DNA of 64,000 nt from positions 558,001 to 622,000 of the forward strand of contig JAHLLA010000001.1 of NCBI GenBank assembly GCA_020444415.1, in the 5' to 3' direction. Origin of the DNA: Bacteroidota bacterium. GTDB taxonomy: Bacteria; Bacteroidota; Bacteroidia; Bacteroidales; F082. Below are positions 35,381-43,918 of this stretch, in pieces. Numbering within the stretch: position 1 is the stretch's first letter; every line of letters starts with the position of its first letter. Under the pieces are notes generated by a model. It was not told the origin of the DNA. It did not search any database and was given only the letters and a program-made list of their open reading frames with translations. Both the position numbers and the translations under genes were made by a program.

Positions 35381-36100
35381 ATGGACGGTTTTACTTACTA
35401 CAATATTTTTGATACGAAAGGTATTGAATACCTTTTCATCATCGCTTTTCTTATCCTGCTGATTCCCTTCTGGATCATAATGAATAAAGATAAGCAGGTA
35501 ACCAAACGAATACAGCAAACCATCGGAGTTCTGACAGCCAATATTTTAAGAATTCCTCGCGGACTGTTTTACAATAAGAACCATACCTGGTTATTTCTTG
35601 AAAAATCAGGAAATGCCAAACTGGGGCTGGATGATTTTATGACCCACCTCGTAGGTCATGTAAATATACATTCGCTCAAAAATGAAGGAGAAAGCATGAA
35701 AAAAGGTGAATTAATGGCGGAAATCAACCAGGATGGCAAGAAGCTTCTTGTATTTTCTCCCATTTCGGGTGAAATTGTAAATGTAAATGCAGCCATTCAC
35801 GACAATCCTGATCTGCTGAACCAGGACCCTTATGAAAAAGGCTGGATATATTCCGTAAAACCATCGAACTGGAAAAAGGAAACCCAATCGTTTTACCTGG
35901 CAGATGAAGCAGCCAGTTGGATTAAATCGGAAGTGGAAAGACTCAAAGATTTCCTGGCGGTTTCTACTGCCAAACATTCCTCAGAACCGGCTTTGGTTAC
36001 GCTACAGGAAGGTGGAGAAATACGTCAACATATTCTTTCTGAATTAGATGGTGACATTTGGAATGATTTCCAGGATTCATTTCTGAATAACTCACTTTAA
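35381..36100 (+). CDS. Membrane-anchored GcvH-like protein
   Basis: A 239-aa protein with one N-terminal membrane helix (about residues 15-34) and a cytosolic GcvH-like domain (59-165). It contains NHTWLFLEKSGNAKLGLDDF, SPISGEIVNVNA, NQDPYEKGWIY and VKPSNW. The region after it (SEVERLKDFLAVSTAK...) matches the tail of the first gene of the operon, so the two proteins are paralogues in their cytosolic half. As there, the lipoyl lysine position is Gly119, with Lys120 shifted by one residue. It is therefore probably not a glycine-cleavage protein. It follows the NrfD gene by 37 bp. A docking or sensing role on the redox complex is inferred. Confidence 0.8.
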   Translation: MDGFTYYNIFDTKGIEYLFIIAFLILLIPFWIIMNKDKQVTKRIQQTIGVLTANILRIPRGLFYNKNHTWLFLEKSGNAKLGLDDFMTHLVGHVNIHSLKNEGESMKKGELMAEINQDGKKLLVFSPISGEIVNVNAAIHDNPDLLNQDPYEKGWIYSVKPSNWKKETQSFYLADEAASWIKSEVERLKDFLAVSTAKHSSEPALVTLQEGGEIRQHILSELDGDIWNDFQDSFLNNSL

Positions 36101-36109
36101 TATGACATG

Positions 36110-36136
36110 AATCCTTGCAGAGCAGGGATTTTATTG
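36110..36136 (+). terminator. Likely terminator after the GcvH-like gene
   Basis: The hairpin AATCCTTGC / GCAGGGATT (36110-36118 and 36122-36130) has one G-T pair and an AGA loop, and is followed by TTTATTG. It would part the structural genes from the kinase and regulator genes. Confidence 0.6.
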
Positions 36137-36155
36137 TTAAATTGCAATCATTATT

Positions 36156-36186
36156 TATTGGCCGGGTTTTGAAAACCCGGCCAATA
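36156..36186. repeat. 31-bp near-perfect palindrome
   Basis: The 15-nt arm TATTGGCCGGGTTTT is followed by a single G and its exact reverse complement. It lies 21 bp ahead of the histidine kinase start. It lacks a T-tract, so it is less likely a terminator than an operator, a REP-like unit or an mRNA processing hairpin. Confidence 0.7.
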
Positions 36187-36206
36187 TCAAATAACAGGGA
36201 AGTGCT

Positions 36207-37877
36207 ATGGCTTTTCCAGATAAAAAGGGGTTAAAAGACAGTAAAACTTATAAGTTTTACACGAAATATCTGCGTTTCCGCTCCTCCATTTTCAGCAGGG
36301 TGATCTATATCATCACCATTTTGTCCGTTATATTGTTTTTATCCTTCGGATTGATATTTAAATCGGTGTATGAGCAATATATGAACACCACGATCCGGCA
36401 GAATGGCAACAATATCGGATCGATGGTTGAAGGCGCTTTATATCATTCGATGCTAACAAACGATAAAAGTGCCCTGCAGAGCACATTGGATGTTATCCAT
36501 ACCCTGCCCGGCATTGATGAAGTAAATATGTATGACAATTACGATAATCTGGTCTATTCATCATTTGTATTTGATTCTGCAGCACAAAGTAATCCCGACT
36601 GCAAGTCGTGCCATGGCAGCATTAAGACACTATTCCCCGGTGGCGAAAAAACATACACCATTATTGATGAAGAAAATGCATGTTCGATGACCATCAACGG
36701 AACAGGACACCGCCAGTTGCTGATATGGTCGCCAATTGAAAACGAAAAGTCTTGCTATGCAAGTGCCTGCCATGCCCATAATGCAAGCGAAAAAACGCTG
36801 GGATCGCTGATCATAAAGATTCCGTTACAGGACGTGGATAATGCTGTTATAACATCATCAAAGCATTTTTTCATATTAGCCACTATTACCACCATTTTGC
36901 TGGTCGCATTTCTTATTTTATTTACCCGGAAAAAAATCAAAATGCCCTTGAATGAGATTATACACGCCAGTGAAGCAGTTGCCAGGGGTGATAAAAGTAC
37001 CCGGCTGGAAATTAAACCCGATTTGCTGGACGATATGCGAATGGTTTCGATTGCATTTAATAATATGCTCGACAATCTGAATATGGCCAATAAGGAACTT
37101 GAAAACTGGTCGCACCAGCTTGAATATAAGGTGCAAAAAAAATCGGAAGAGCTTTCGGAAATCCAAAGTGAGTTGATCCATGTAGAAAAAATCGCTTCCC
37201 TTGGCAAACTTTCTTCATCAGTTGCCCATGAAATCAACAACCCACTTTCGGGTGTTTTAACATATACAAAGTTGGTTCATAAGCAGCTAAACAAGATCGA
37301 TTTAGAGCCTAATACAAAAGAATCGATGCTAAAATATCTGACCATCATTGAAAATGAAACCAAGCGTTGCGGTGATATCGTGAAAGGTTTGCTCGATTTC
37401 TCAAGGAAAGACCAGAAGGACTTTCAGAACAAAAGCCTGCATAAAATCTTAAACGACACTTATAATTTACTGAGCCACCAGATGAAAATGGCCGATATAA
37501 ATTTCTATACTGATTTTTCGGCTACTTCAGATACAATCCATTGCAGCGAAAACCAGATCAAGCAGGCTTGTGTAGCCATTTTAGTGAACGCTTCGGAAGC
37601 AATAGTTGAAAATGGGGAAATTGTAATGAAAACGGAAAATACAAGCGATGGGCGTATTAAATTGCAAATAATTGATAATGGTGTTGGGATCGCCGCCGCT
37701 GACATTCCACACATATTTGAACCCTTTTTCTCGGCAAAACAAAAAGCGAGTGGTATCGGGCTCGGGCTGGCCATAGTTCATGGCATAATTCACAATCATA
37801 AAGGCAAAATTGAGATCGATTCGGAACTTGGAAAAGGAACAACGATTACAATAATATTACCTTTGGTAAAAGCATAA
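36207..37877 (+). CDS. Histidine kinase with a periplasmic haem-c sensor domain
   Basis: A 556-aa membrane kinase. Helix 1 lies at about residues 30-52 and helix 2 at about 219-239, enclosing a periplasmic domain with two haem-attachment motifs: CKSCH (132-136) and CYASACH (183-189, a CX4CH variant). Such haem-PAS-like sensors detect redox state or small gases. HAMP follows (about 240-292), then a coiled coil, the H-box with His341 in VAHEINNP, and the ATPase domain with N, G1 (DNGVGI) and G2 (GIGLGLAI) boxes. It is of the NtrB type. The sigma-54 regulator gene follows by 12 bp. It begins after the terminator and palindrome, so it may be transcribed at a lower level than the redox genes. Confidence 0.92.
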   Translation: MAFPDKKGLKDSKTYKFYTKYLRFRSSIFSRVIYIITILSVILFLSFGLIFKSVYEQYMNTTIRQNGNNIGSMVEGALYHSMLTNDKSALQSTLDVIHTLPGIDEVNMYDNYDNLVYSSFVFDSAAQSNPDCKSCHGSIKTLFPGGEKTYTIIDEENACSMTINGTGHRQLLIWSPIENEKSCYASACHAHNASEKTLGSLIIKIPLQDVDNAVITSSKHFFILATITTILLVAFLILFTRKKIKMPLNEIIHASEAVARGDKSTRLEIKPDLLDDMRMVSIAFNNMLDNLNMANKELENWSHQLEYKVQKKSEELSEIQSELIHVEKIASLGKLSSSVAHEINNPLSGVLTYTKLVHKQLNKIDLEPNTKESMLKYLTIIENETKRCGDIVKGLLDFSRKDQKDFQNKSLHKILNDTYNLLSHQMKMADINFYTDFSATSDTIHCSENQIKQACVAILVNASEAIVENGEIVMKTENTSDGRIKLQIIDNGVGIAAADIPHIFEPFFSAKQKASGIGLGLAIVHGIIHNHKGKIEIDSELGKGTTITIILPLVKA

Positions 37878-37889
37878 AGATTAATACCT

Positions 37890-39230
37890 ATGTCTAAAAA
37901 AGTTTCACTCCTGATAGTTGATGATGAAGAATCAGTAAGAGATTCATTATACAACTGGTTTATTGAAGATGGCTACGATGTGGATTGTGCTGATAGCGCT
38001 AAAGCAGCCCTGACACTTATTGAATCAAATCATTATGATATCATTCTGGCCGATATTAAAATGCCCGGGATGGACGGTTTGGAAATGCACCGGCGGATCA
38101 AGTCGATAAACAAAGATACAATTGTGATTGTCATGACTGCTTTCGCTTCGGTTGAAACAGCGGTACAGGCATTAAAGGATGGTGCCTACGATTATGTGAC
38201 CAAACCATTTGACCCGGATGACCTGTCACATTTAATCAGAAATGCCACGAGCCAGATCCAGTTGAAATCAGAAAATGAAGCCCTGAAAAACAAACTCATT
38301 TCCCTGGATAATATTGAAGATATTGTTGGCCACAGCGACATCATGATCAAAGTGCTACAAGAAGTTGAAAGCGTGGCCCAATCCAATTCATCCGTGATCA
38401 TTACAGGTGAAAGCGGAACAGGTAAGGAGCTGATTGCAAGGGCGATACATTTCAATTCCCCGCGTAAGTTCTTTCCTATGGTGAGTGTACATTGTGGTGC
38501 ACTGTCGGAAAGTCTGTTGGAGAGTGAATTGTTTGGCCATGAAAAGGGAGCTTTTACCGGTGCCATGTTTAACAGGAAAGGCAGGTTTGAAATGGCCGAT
38601 GGTGGCACAATCTTCCTGGATGAGATTGCTACCATCTCACCGAAAATGCAAATCGAATTACTACGGGTCCTTGAATCAAAAACTTTCATGCGGGTAGGTG
38701 GAAACAAAGAAATAAAATCTGATTTCAGAGTGATTTGTGCGACCAACCGGGATTTGAAGAAATTGGTCGAAAATGGCATCTTTCGTGAAGATCTGTACTA
38801 TAGGTTGAACGTAGTCAACATCATCGTGCCCCCCTTACGCCAGCGTACGGATGACATTCCACTGCTTGTAAATCATTTCCTAAAAAAATACTGCACTTCC
38901 ATGAGCCGCGATTTGATCTCTATCGATCCTGCAGCGCTTAAAAGACTTCAGGAATATGATTTTCCGGGTAATGTCAGGGAACTTGAAAATATGATCGAAC
39001 GTGCCATTGTGATCGGAAATGGTAAGCAAATCACGTTGAAAGACCTGCCACTGGAAAGAAATTCAATTGGAAGCTCTTATAAAAGCCTCGACGAACTGGA
39101 AAAAAAATATATACTCGAAATCCTGAACAAGCACGACTGGAATATATCGCGTTCTGCGAGGGCATTAAAAGTTGACAGGGTAACACTGTATAATAAAATC
39201 AAAAAATACAACTTAAAATCACTCAAGTAA
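37890..39230 (+). CDS. Sigma-54-dependent NtrC-family response regulator
   Basis: A 446-aa regulator. The receiver domain has Asp11-Asp12 and phospho-acceptor Asp55 (LADIKMPG). The AAA+ domain has Walker A GESGTGKE (173-180), the sigma-54 contact loop GAFTGA (220-225) and the R-finger region. A Fis-type helix-turn-helix lies at about 405-443 (WNISRSARALKVDRVTLYNKIKKY). It is partnered with the haem kinase 12 bp upstream. Its presence shows that sigma-54 promoters matter in this region. Its most likely binding sites are the three TGTTTAA palindromes 6.5 kb upstream at the head of the operon. Confidence 0.95.
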   Translation: MSKKVSLLIVDDEESVRDSLYNWFIEDGYDVDCADSAKAALTLIESNHYDIILADIKMPGMDGLEMHRRIKSINKDTIVIVMTAFASVETAVQALKDGAYDYVTKPFDPDDLSHLIRNATSQIQLKSENEALKNKLISLDNIEDIVGHSDIMIKVLQEVESVAQSNSSVIITGESGTGKELIARAIHFNSPRKFFPMVSVHCGALSESLLESELFGHEKGAFTGAMFNRKGRFEMADGGTIFLDEIATISPKMQIELLRVLESKTFMRVGGNKEIKSDFRVICATNRDLKKLVENGIFREDLYYRLNVVNIIVPPLRQRTDDIPLLVNHFLKKYCTSMSRDLISIDPAALKRLQEYDFPGNVRELENMIERAIVIGNGKQITLKDLPLERNSIGSSYKSLDELEKKYILEILNKHDWNISRSARALKVDRVTLYNKIKKYNLKSLK

Positions 39231-39299
39231 TCGGTAGGTATTTGTGGTATAAATTCAAGTATTTCATCACAAATAATTATAATATTAAGCTCATTATAG

Positions 39300-39839
39300 T
39301 TGAAGAAGAAAAGCATACAATTAGTTTCTCACGGTCAGTTTGAAGATTCTTTTATCGACACCATCGCTGAAGATATAGCTCGCGAGTTTAATGCAGAGAT
39401 AAAAACAGAGGAGTGTCATGCTGATCTGAACGCTTTTTATGCGCCCAGCCGGAGACAATATGATGCCAATAAGCTAATCAGGTTTTTAGAAGAGCAATCG
39501 GAAACAAAAGCTTTAAAAATAATATGTTTGTGCCAGGTTGATCTGTTTATTCCCATTCTTACCTATATCTTCGGGCAGGCCGTTTATAAAGGAAAAACTG
39601 CTATTGCCTCTATATACCGCTTAAAAAATGAACCTTACGGTATGAAAAGTGATGATGACCTTGTCCTCGACAGGTTTCGTAAGGTGGTTATCCACGAACT
39701 AGGCCATACTTTCGGACTTGTTCATTGCCAGGTACCCAGTTGCGTGATGCGGAGCAGTACCTATGTAGAAGACCTGGACCAGAAGAAAATCCATTTGTGC
39801 AAACACTGCCGTAATCACATGGAAACTTTATTTGAATAA
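39300..39839 (+). CDS. Archaemetzincin-like zinc metalloprotease
   Basis: A 179-aa cytosolic protease starting at TTG 39300 (MKKKSIQLVSH). The catalytic metzincin motif HELGHTFGLVH has zinc ligands His132, His136 and His142 and the base Glu133. The second zinc site of the family is formed by C143-X4-C148-X-M150 and the late CKHC (C167, C170). The spacing between Met150 and Cys167 is 16 rather than the 17 usually quoted. Archaemetzincins are common in archaea and in vertebrates but scattered in bacteria. Substrates are largely unknown. It follows the response regulator by 69 bp in the same direction. Whether it belongs to the redox operon is open. Confidence 0.88.
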   Translation: MKKKSIQLVSHGQFEDSFIDTIAEDIAREFNAEIKTEECHADLNAFYAPSRRQYDANKLIRFLEEQSETKALKIICLCQVDLFIPILTYIFGQAVYKGKTAIASIYRLKNEPYGMKSDDDLVLDRFRKVVIHELGHTFGLVHCQVPSCVMRSSTYVEDLDQKKIHLCKHCRNHMETLFE

Positions 39840-39941
39840 ACAAGCCCTCCTTTTAGTTGTTGCTAATAATCAGGTGAACAAACTTGATTAATACTTAGAC
39901 CTACTTTTAGTGTTAAATCAATCCCAGAAACTTTCTACTTA

Positions 39942-39969
39942 TTTAATAAAACATAATAACTTAGTTTTG
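39942..39969 (+). promoter_or_regulatory. Housekeeping-type promoter ahead of the Kelch protein gene
   Basis: TAGTTTTG at 39962-39969 matches the TAnnTTTG element, with a TTTA at 39942-39945, 16 nt upstream, as a -33 candidate. The ATG at 39991 is 21 bp downstream. Confidence 0.5.
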
Positions 39970-39990
39970 CCGTCACAATTTTAGATTATT

Positions 39991-41592
39991 ATGCGAATTA
40001 AAATTTTATTGCCGCTCCTAACCATTCTCCTGAATGTAGCTTTTGCTCAAGATGCATTCGATTATCAATTAGAACTTACACCTGTTGAAATACAGGGGTT
40101 ACCTGGCATACATTCGTATGCTTTTGCACAGCATGATGGCAAATGGCTTGTAATTGGCGGCAGACTTGACGGTTTGCATGCCCGACAACCATTTAACACA
40201 TTTCCCCAACCTTACAATAATACTGATTTATATGTGATTGATATAAATACGCTTCAATTCTGGACAGCTCCGGTCAGTTCACTATCAACAGGCCTCAGCG
40301 AGCAACTGCAATCAACCAACATGAATTTTTACCAGGACGGTGACAACCTTTATATTATCGGGGGATATGCCTATTCGCCAACTGCTGGAGATCATATAAC
40401 ATTTCCTTACTTAACTTCCGTTCAGGTTTCATCATTAATGGATGCTGTGATAAATGGTAGCCCAATCGGTGCATTTTTTAAACAAATTACTGATAACCAT
40501 TTCGCAGTAACAGGAGGTCAGCTTGGCAAAATAGGAAACACTTTTTACCTGGTTGGAGGGCAGCGTTTCGATGGGCTTTATAATCCAATGGGACATCCTA
40601 CCTATACACAAACTTATACTGATCAGATTCAAAAGTTTACCATCGATAACAGTGGCAATCAATTGAGTTATGATAATTATACAAGCATATCCGACCCGGT
40701 TCATTTAAGAAGAAGGGATTATAACCTCATCCCACAAATTTTTCCTGATGGAACAGAAGGTTATACCATTTCTTCAGGTGTTTTCCAGGCAACAGTGGAT
40801 TTACCATTCTTATATCCTGTTGATATAAATGCCGATGGATACACACCCATTACCAACTTCAACCAGTATTTGAGCAACTATCACAGCGCTACGGCTTGTT
40901 TGTACGATGAAGTTTCCAATCAGATGAATGCGCTCTTTTTTGGTGGAATGAGCCAGTATTATTACGAAAGTGGTGAATTAATCCAGGATGATCAGGTGCC
41001 ATTTGTAAAAACAATTAGCCGTTTAACAAGATATGCGGATAGCAGCTTACAGGAATATCAGCTTCCTGTTGAAATGCCTGCCTTGCTGGGCGCTAGTGCC
41101 GAATTTATTTTGAATGAAGACTTACCTCATTTTGATAACGACATCATCCGTCTTAACGAAATTGATCAGGATACCATTTTAATCGGGCACATTTTAGGAG
41201 GAATCTACAGTTCGACTTTGAATCCATTCAGCAATAATCAAACATCAGCTACACATGCTGAGAATACTGTTTATACTATTAAATTAATCAGAGGAACGCA
41301 AACGGGTGTATATAAAATTGAAGGCACAAATCCTTTCGATTTTAACTTGTATCCAAACCCAGCCGATAACCATATCAACGTTAATTACTATTTGGAAAAA
41401 CCTTCGGCAGTCGAATATTTTATTACAGCTTCTGATGGACAATTATTGCAACAGGGGGAAATTACACAAACAAAAATGGGTGAAAACACAAAAACATTTT
41501 TTATAGATCAGAGCATTCCTTCACAACTACTTTACATTACACTGGTTTTTAACCATACTTTTTTTGTAACTAAAAAGCTAAGTAAAAATTAA
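39991..41592 (+). CDS. Secreted Kelch-repeat protein with a T9SS sorting domain
   Basis: A 533-aa secreted protein. The signal peptide ends at AFAQ (residue 20). The body is a beta-propeller of Kelch-like repeats (GKWLVIGGRLDG, DNLYIIGGYAYS, NTFYLVGGQRFDG, ALFFGGMS). The last 90 residues (from NLYPNPADNHINV) are a type A C-terminal sorting domain that directs export by the type IX system to the cell surface. Nothing identifies a catalytic site. It is probably a surface-binding protein. It is a single gene between the redox cluster and the ABC-F gene. Confidence 0.82.
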   Translation: MRIKILLPLLTILLNVAFAQDAFDYQLELTPVEIQGLPGIHSYAFAQHDGKWLVIGGRLDGLHARQPFNTFPQPYNNTDLYVIDINTLQFWTAPVSSLSTGLSEQLQSTNMNFYQDGDNLYIIGGYAYSPTAGDHITFPYLTSVQVSSLMDAVINGSPIGAFFKQITDNHFAVTGGQLGKIGNTFYLVGGQRFDGLYNPMGHPTYTQTYTDQIQKFTIDNSGNQLSYDNYTSISDPVHLRRRDYNLIPQIFPDGTEGYTISSGVFQATVDLPFLYPVDINADGYTPITNFNQYLSNYHSATACLYDEVSNQMNALFFGGMSQYYYESGELIQDDQVPFVKTISRLTRYADSSLQEYQLPVEMPALLGASAEFILNEDLPHFDNDIIRLNEIDQDTILIGHILGGIYSSTLNPFSNNQTSATHAENTVYTIKLIRGTQTGVYKIEGTNPFDFNLYPNPADNHINVNYYLEKPSAVEYFITASDGQLLQQGEITQTKMGENTKTFFIDQSIPSQLLYITLVFNHTFFVTKKLSKN

Positions 41593-41669
41593 TTTGCCTC
41601 GTACTTTTTGTTTTTGTTCTCGCTCCCGTGAATTACTATATTTTTGATCTTGTTTTTTGAAACATTGAT

Positions 41670-43559
41670 ATGAATTACCTGTCTGCCGAAAATCTTTCCA
41701 AAACCTATGGTGACAAAGCCCTATTTGAAGGACTAAGTTTCGGGCTTCATAAAGGTGAAAAAACGGCACTAATTGCCAACAATGGTACGGGTAAATCAAC
41801 CTTGCTCAGGATACTGGCTGGAAAAGAAACTCCGGATACAGGACAGGTAACCTTACGGGATGGTATTAAAACAGCATTTCTTGAACAGGATCCGTATTTC
41901 GAGCTGGGTTTTACCATCGATGAATTGATCGCCTCTTCACACGGCAGTGTTTCAAAAGTGATTAGGGATTATAACGATGCTATACAAGCTGAAAGTAAGT
42001 TGCACAATACCGAAACACAAAAAAACCTTGAAAAGGCAATTGCCGGGATGGATCACATGCAGGCATGGGATTATGAACGCCGACTCAAACAGTTGCTAAA
42101 CCTTTTTAGCATCACCGATACAAGTGCACAAATTGATGTCCTGTCAGGAGGCGAAAAGAAACGGTTGGCACTTGCACTCGTATTGCTCGACGAACCCGAA
42201 CTATTGATCCTCGACGAACCTACCAACCACCTGGATGTGGATATGATCGAATGGTTGGAAGCCTATCTTTCCCGCGCCAACCTCACCCTTTTGATGGTCA
42301 CCCACGATCGTTATTTCCTCGACCGCGTGTGCAATCATATTCTTGAAATGAGCCACGGGCAACTGTATTATCACAACGGCAACTACGAATATTTTCTGCA
42401 GAAAAAGGCGGAAAGAGATGAAATAACACAGGTGGAAACCGACAAGGCCAGGCAGTTAATGAAGAAGGAACTGGAATGGCTGAGGAGACAGCCCAAAGCA
42501 CGAACCCACAAATCCAAATCGCGTATACAGGCTTTTGATGGCATCAAAGAAAAAGCCACCAGCTTGAAAAAAGAACAGGAACTGGATCTGCAATTGAATG
42601 TAACACGGATAGGTGGAAAGATCCTTGAAATTGAGCACCTTAAAAAAAGCTATGGCAACACTAAAATAGTTGAAGATTTCAGCTACATTTTTAAAAAAGG
42701 AGAACGGATAGGCATCATTGGGAAAAATGGCTCCGGAAAAACCAGTTTTCTGAACCTGATCACGGGCAACGAAAAACCCGATAGCGGCCGTATTGAAACC
42801 GGGCAAACCGTCGTGTTCGGATATTACAGGCAGACAGGAATTAAACTGGCTGACGATAAAAAAGTGATTGATGTGGTAAAAGAAATAGCGGAAGTGGTGC
42901 AGATGGGCGATGGAAATACAATCTCTGCTTCCCGCTTTCTTGAACTTTTTATGTTCCCTCCGGAAGTGCAGTACAAACAGGTGGGTTTGTTGAGCGGTGG
43001 CGAGAAACGCCGGCTGAACCTGCTGACGGTACTCATTAAAAACCCCAATTTTCTTATACTCGATGAACCCACCAACGACCTCGATTTGCTGGTACTGAAC
43101 AGGCTTGAGGAATTCCTGTTGAATTACAGTGGCTGCCTCATCCTGGTTTCCCACGACCGCTATTTCCTGAACAAACTAACGGATCACCTGTTCATTTTCG
43201 AGGGAACTGGCAGGGTGAGGGATTATTATGGATCCTACGCGAAATATAACTTTGAAAAGGAGCAGGAAAAACGGCTGGATGAAAAGCAAAACAAACAGCA
43301 ACTGCCTGTCACTAAAAAACCAGCAAGGCCCAAGGTGAAAACCAAATTGAGTTTTAACGAACAACGCGAATACGAGTCGCTGGAAAAAGAAATTGAACAA
43401 TTGGAAAAAGAAAAAGCCGAAGCCGAAACCCTCATGAATTCCGGCATCGAAGATTACGAAGAACTCAATAAACTTTCATCGCGCATTGGTGAACTCATGG
43501 AACTTATCGATACAAAAACCTTGCGCTGGATTGAGTTGGATGAGTTTTCAAACACCTGA
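41670..43559 (+). CDS. ABC-F family ATPase, Uup-like
   Basis: A 629-aa cytosolic ABC-F protein that acts on ribosomes or on DNA-branch metabolism. The first ABC domain has Walker A NNGTGKST near residue 38, signature LSGGEKKRLALA and Walker B LLILDEPTNHLDVD. The linker (about 245-315) is the ABC-F interdomain arm. The second domain has KNGSGKTS, LSGGEKRRLNLL and FLILDEPTNDLDLL. A C-terminal coiled coil (about 555-629) is typical of Uup. The last 63 coding bases before the tail recur 2.9 kb downstream with four changes (46362-46424). Confidence 0.93.
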   Translation: MNYLSAENLSKTYGDKALFEGLSFGLHKGEKTALIANNGTGKSTLLRILAGKETPDTGQVTLRDGIKTAFLEQDPYFELGFTIDELIASSHGSVSKVIRDYNDAIQAESKLHNTETQKNLEKAIAGMDHMQAWDYERRLKQLLNLFSITDTSAQIDVLSGGEKKRLALALVLLDEPELLILDEPTNHLDVDMIEWLEAYLSRANLTLLMVTHDRYFLDRVCNHILEMSHGQLYYHNGNYEYFLQKKAERDEITQVETDKARQLMKKELEWLRRQPKARTHKSKSRIQAFDGIKEKATSLKKEQELDLQLNVTRIGGKILEIEHLKKSYGNTKIVEDFSYIFKKGERIGIIGKNGSGKTSFLNLITGNEKPDSGRIETGQTVVFGYYRQTGIKLADDKKVIDVVKEIAEVVQMGDGNTISASRFLELFMFPPEVQYKQVGLLSGGEKRRLNLLTVLIKNPNFLILDEPTNDLDLLVLNRLEEFLLNYSGCLILVSHDRYFLNKLTDHLFIFEGTGRVRDYYGSYAKYNFEKEQEKRLDEKQNKQQLPVTKKPARPKVKTKLSFNEQREYESLEKEIEQLEKEKAEAETLMNSGIEDYEELNKLSSRIGELMELIDTKTLRWIELDEFSNT

Positions 43560-43630
43560 TCATCCGATATATAGGATGTTAAATTTATGTTAAACCCTTT
43601 TTGATATTTTCTCAACAAAATACCATATTA

Positions 43631-43638
43631 TAGTTTTG
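43631..43638 (+). promoter_or_regulatory. TAnnTTTG promoter element
   Basis: TAGTTTTG matches the Bacteroidota -7 consensus exactly. It lies just ahead of the decayed frame at 43652 and 280 bp ahead of the next intact gene, so it may be a leftover promoter of the lost gene. Confidence 0.35.
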
Positions 43639-43651
43639 CATCCAGACCAAA

Positions 43652-43902
43652 ACATATGAATATGCCACAGCCTGGGTGCTGATGGTGATTTCCATTACAA
43701 AATTCATCAGTTTCCTTATCCCGGGTAGGTTAGCGATCCCGTTTAGAGCCATTCATAGACTTTGGTTTGAGATTAACAGATTAGTATAACCAAAATTGCT
43801 GGCATTATTAAAAGTTATGTTGTTGGTTTCGACCAGGAAATACCGTTGTTGGGTTCTGCGGTGGTTTTTTGGCATGAACTTATTCTTGAGAGAACTCATT
43901 AA
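43652..43902 (+). pseudogene. Possible decayed membrane-protein gene fragment
   Basis: The 359-bp stretch after the ABC-F gene has no intact gene. It contains two abutting open segments in different frames: 43652-43789 (…AWVLMVISITKFISFLIPG…, ending WFEINRLV) and 43789-43902 (AGIIKSYVVGFDQEIPLLGS…, ending LILERTH). Both are hydrophobic and read like protein rather than random translation. The first weakly recalls flippase-like (lysylphosphatidylglycerol synthase membrane region) proteins. No start codon and at least one frameshift are evident. Confidence is low. Confidence 0.3.
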
Positions 43903-43918
43903 CTAAATGTTTAGAACT

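Noticed and set aside
35381-36100. Genuine glycine cleavage H protein
   Set aside because: It has a membrane helix, lacks the lipoyl lysine in its proper place and is not near gcvT or gcvP.
39300-39839. Matrixin-type secreted metzincin
   Set aside because: There is no signal peptide, and the second zinc cysteines fit archaemetzincin instead.
43560-43580. Terminator after the ABC-F gene
   Set aside because: CATCC/GGATG forms a short 5-bp stem with an 8-nt loop and no T-tract, too weak to call.
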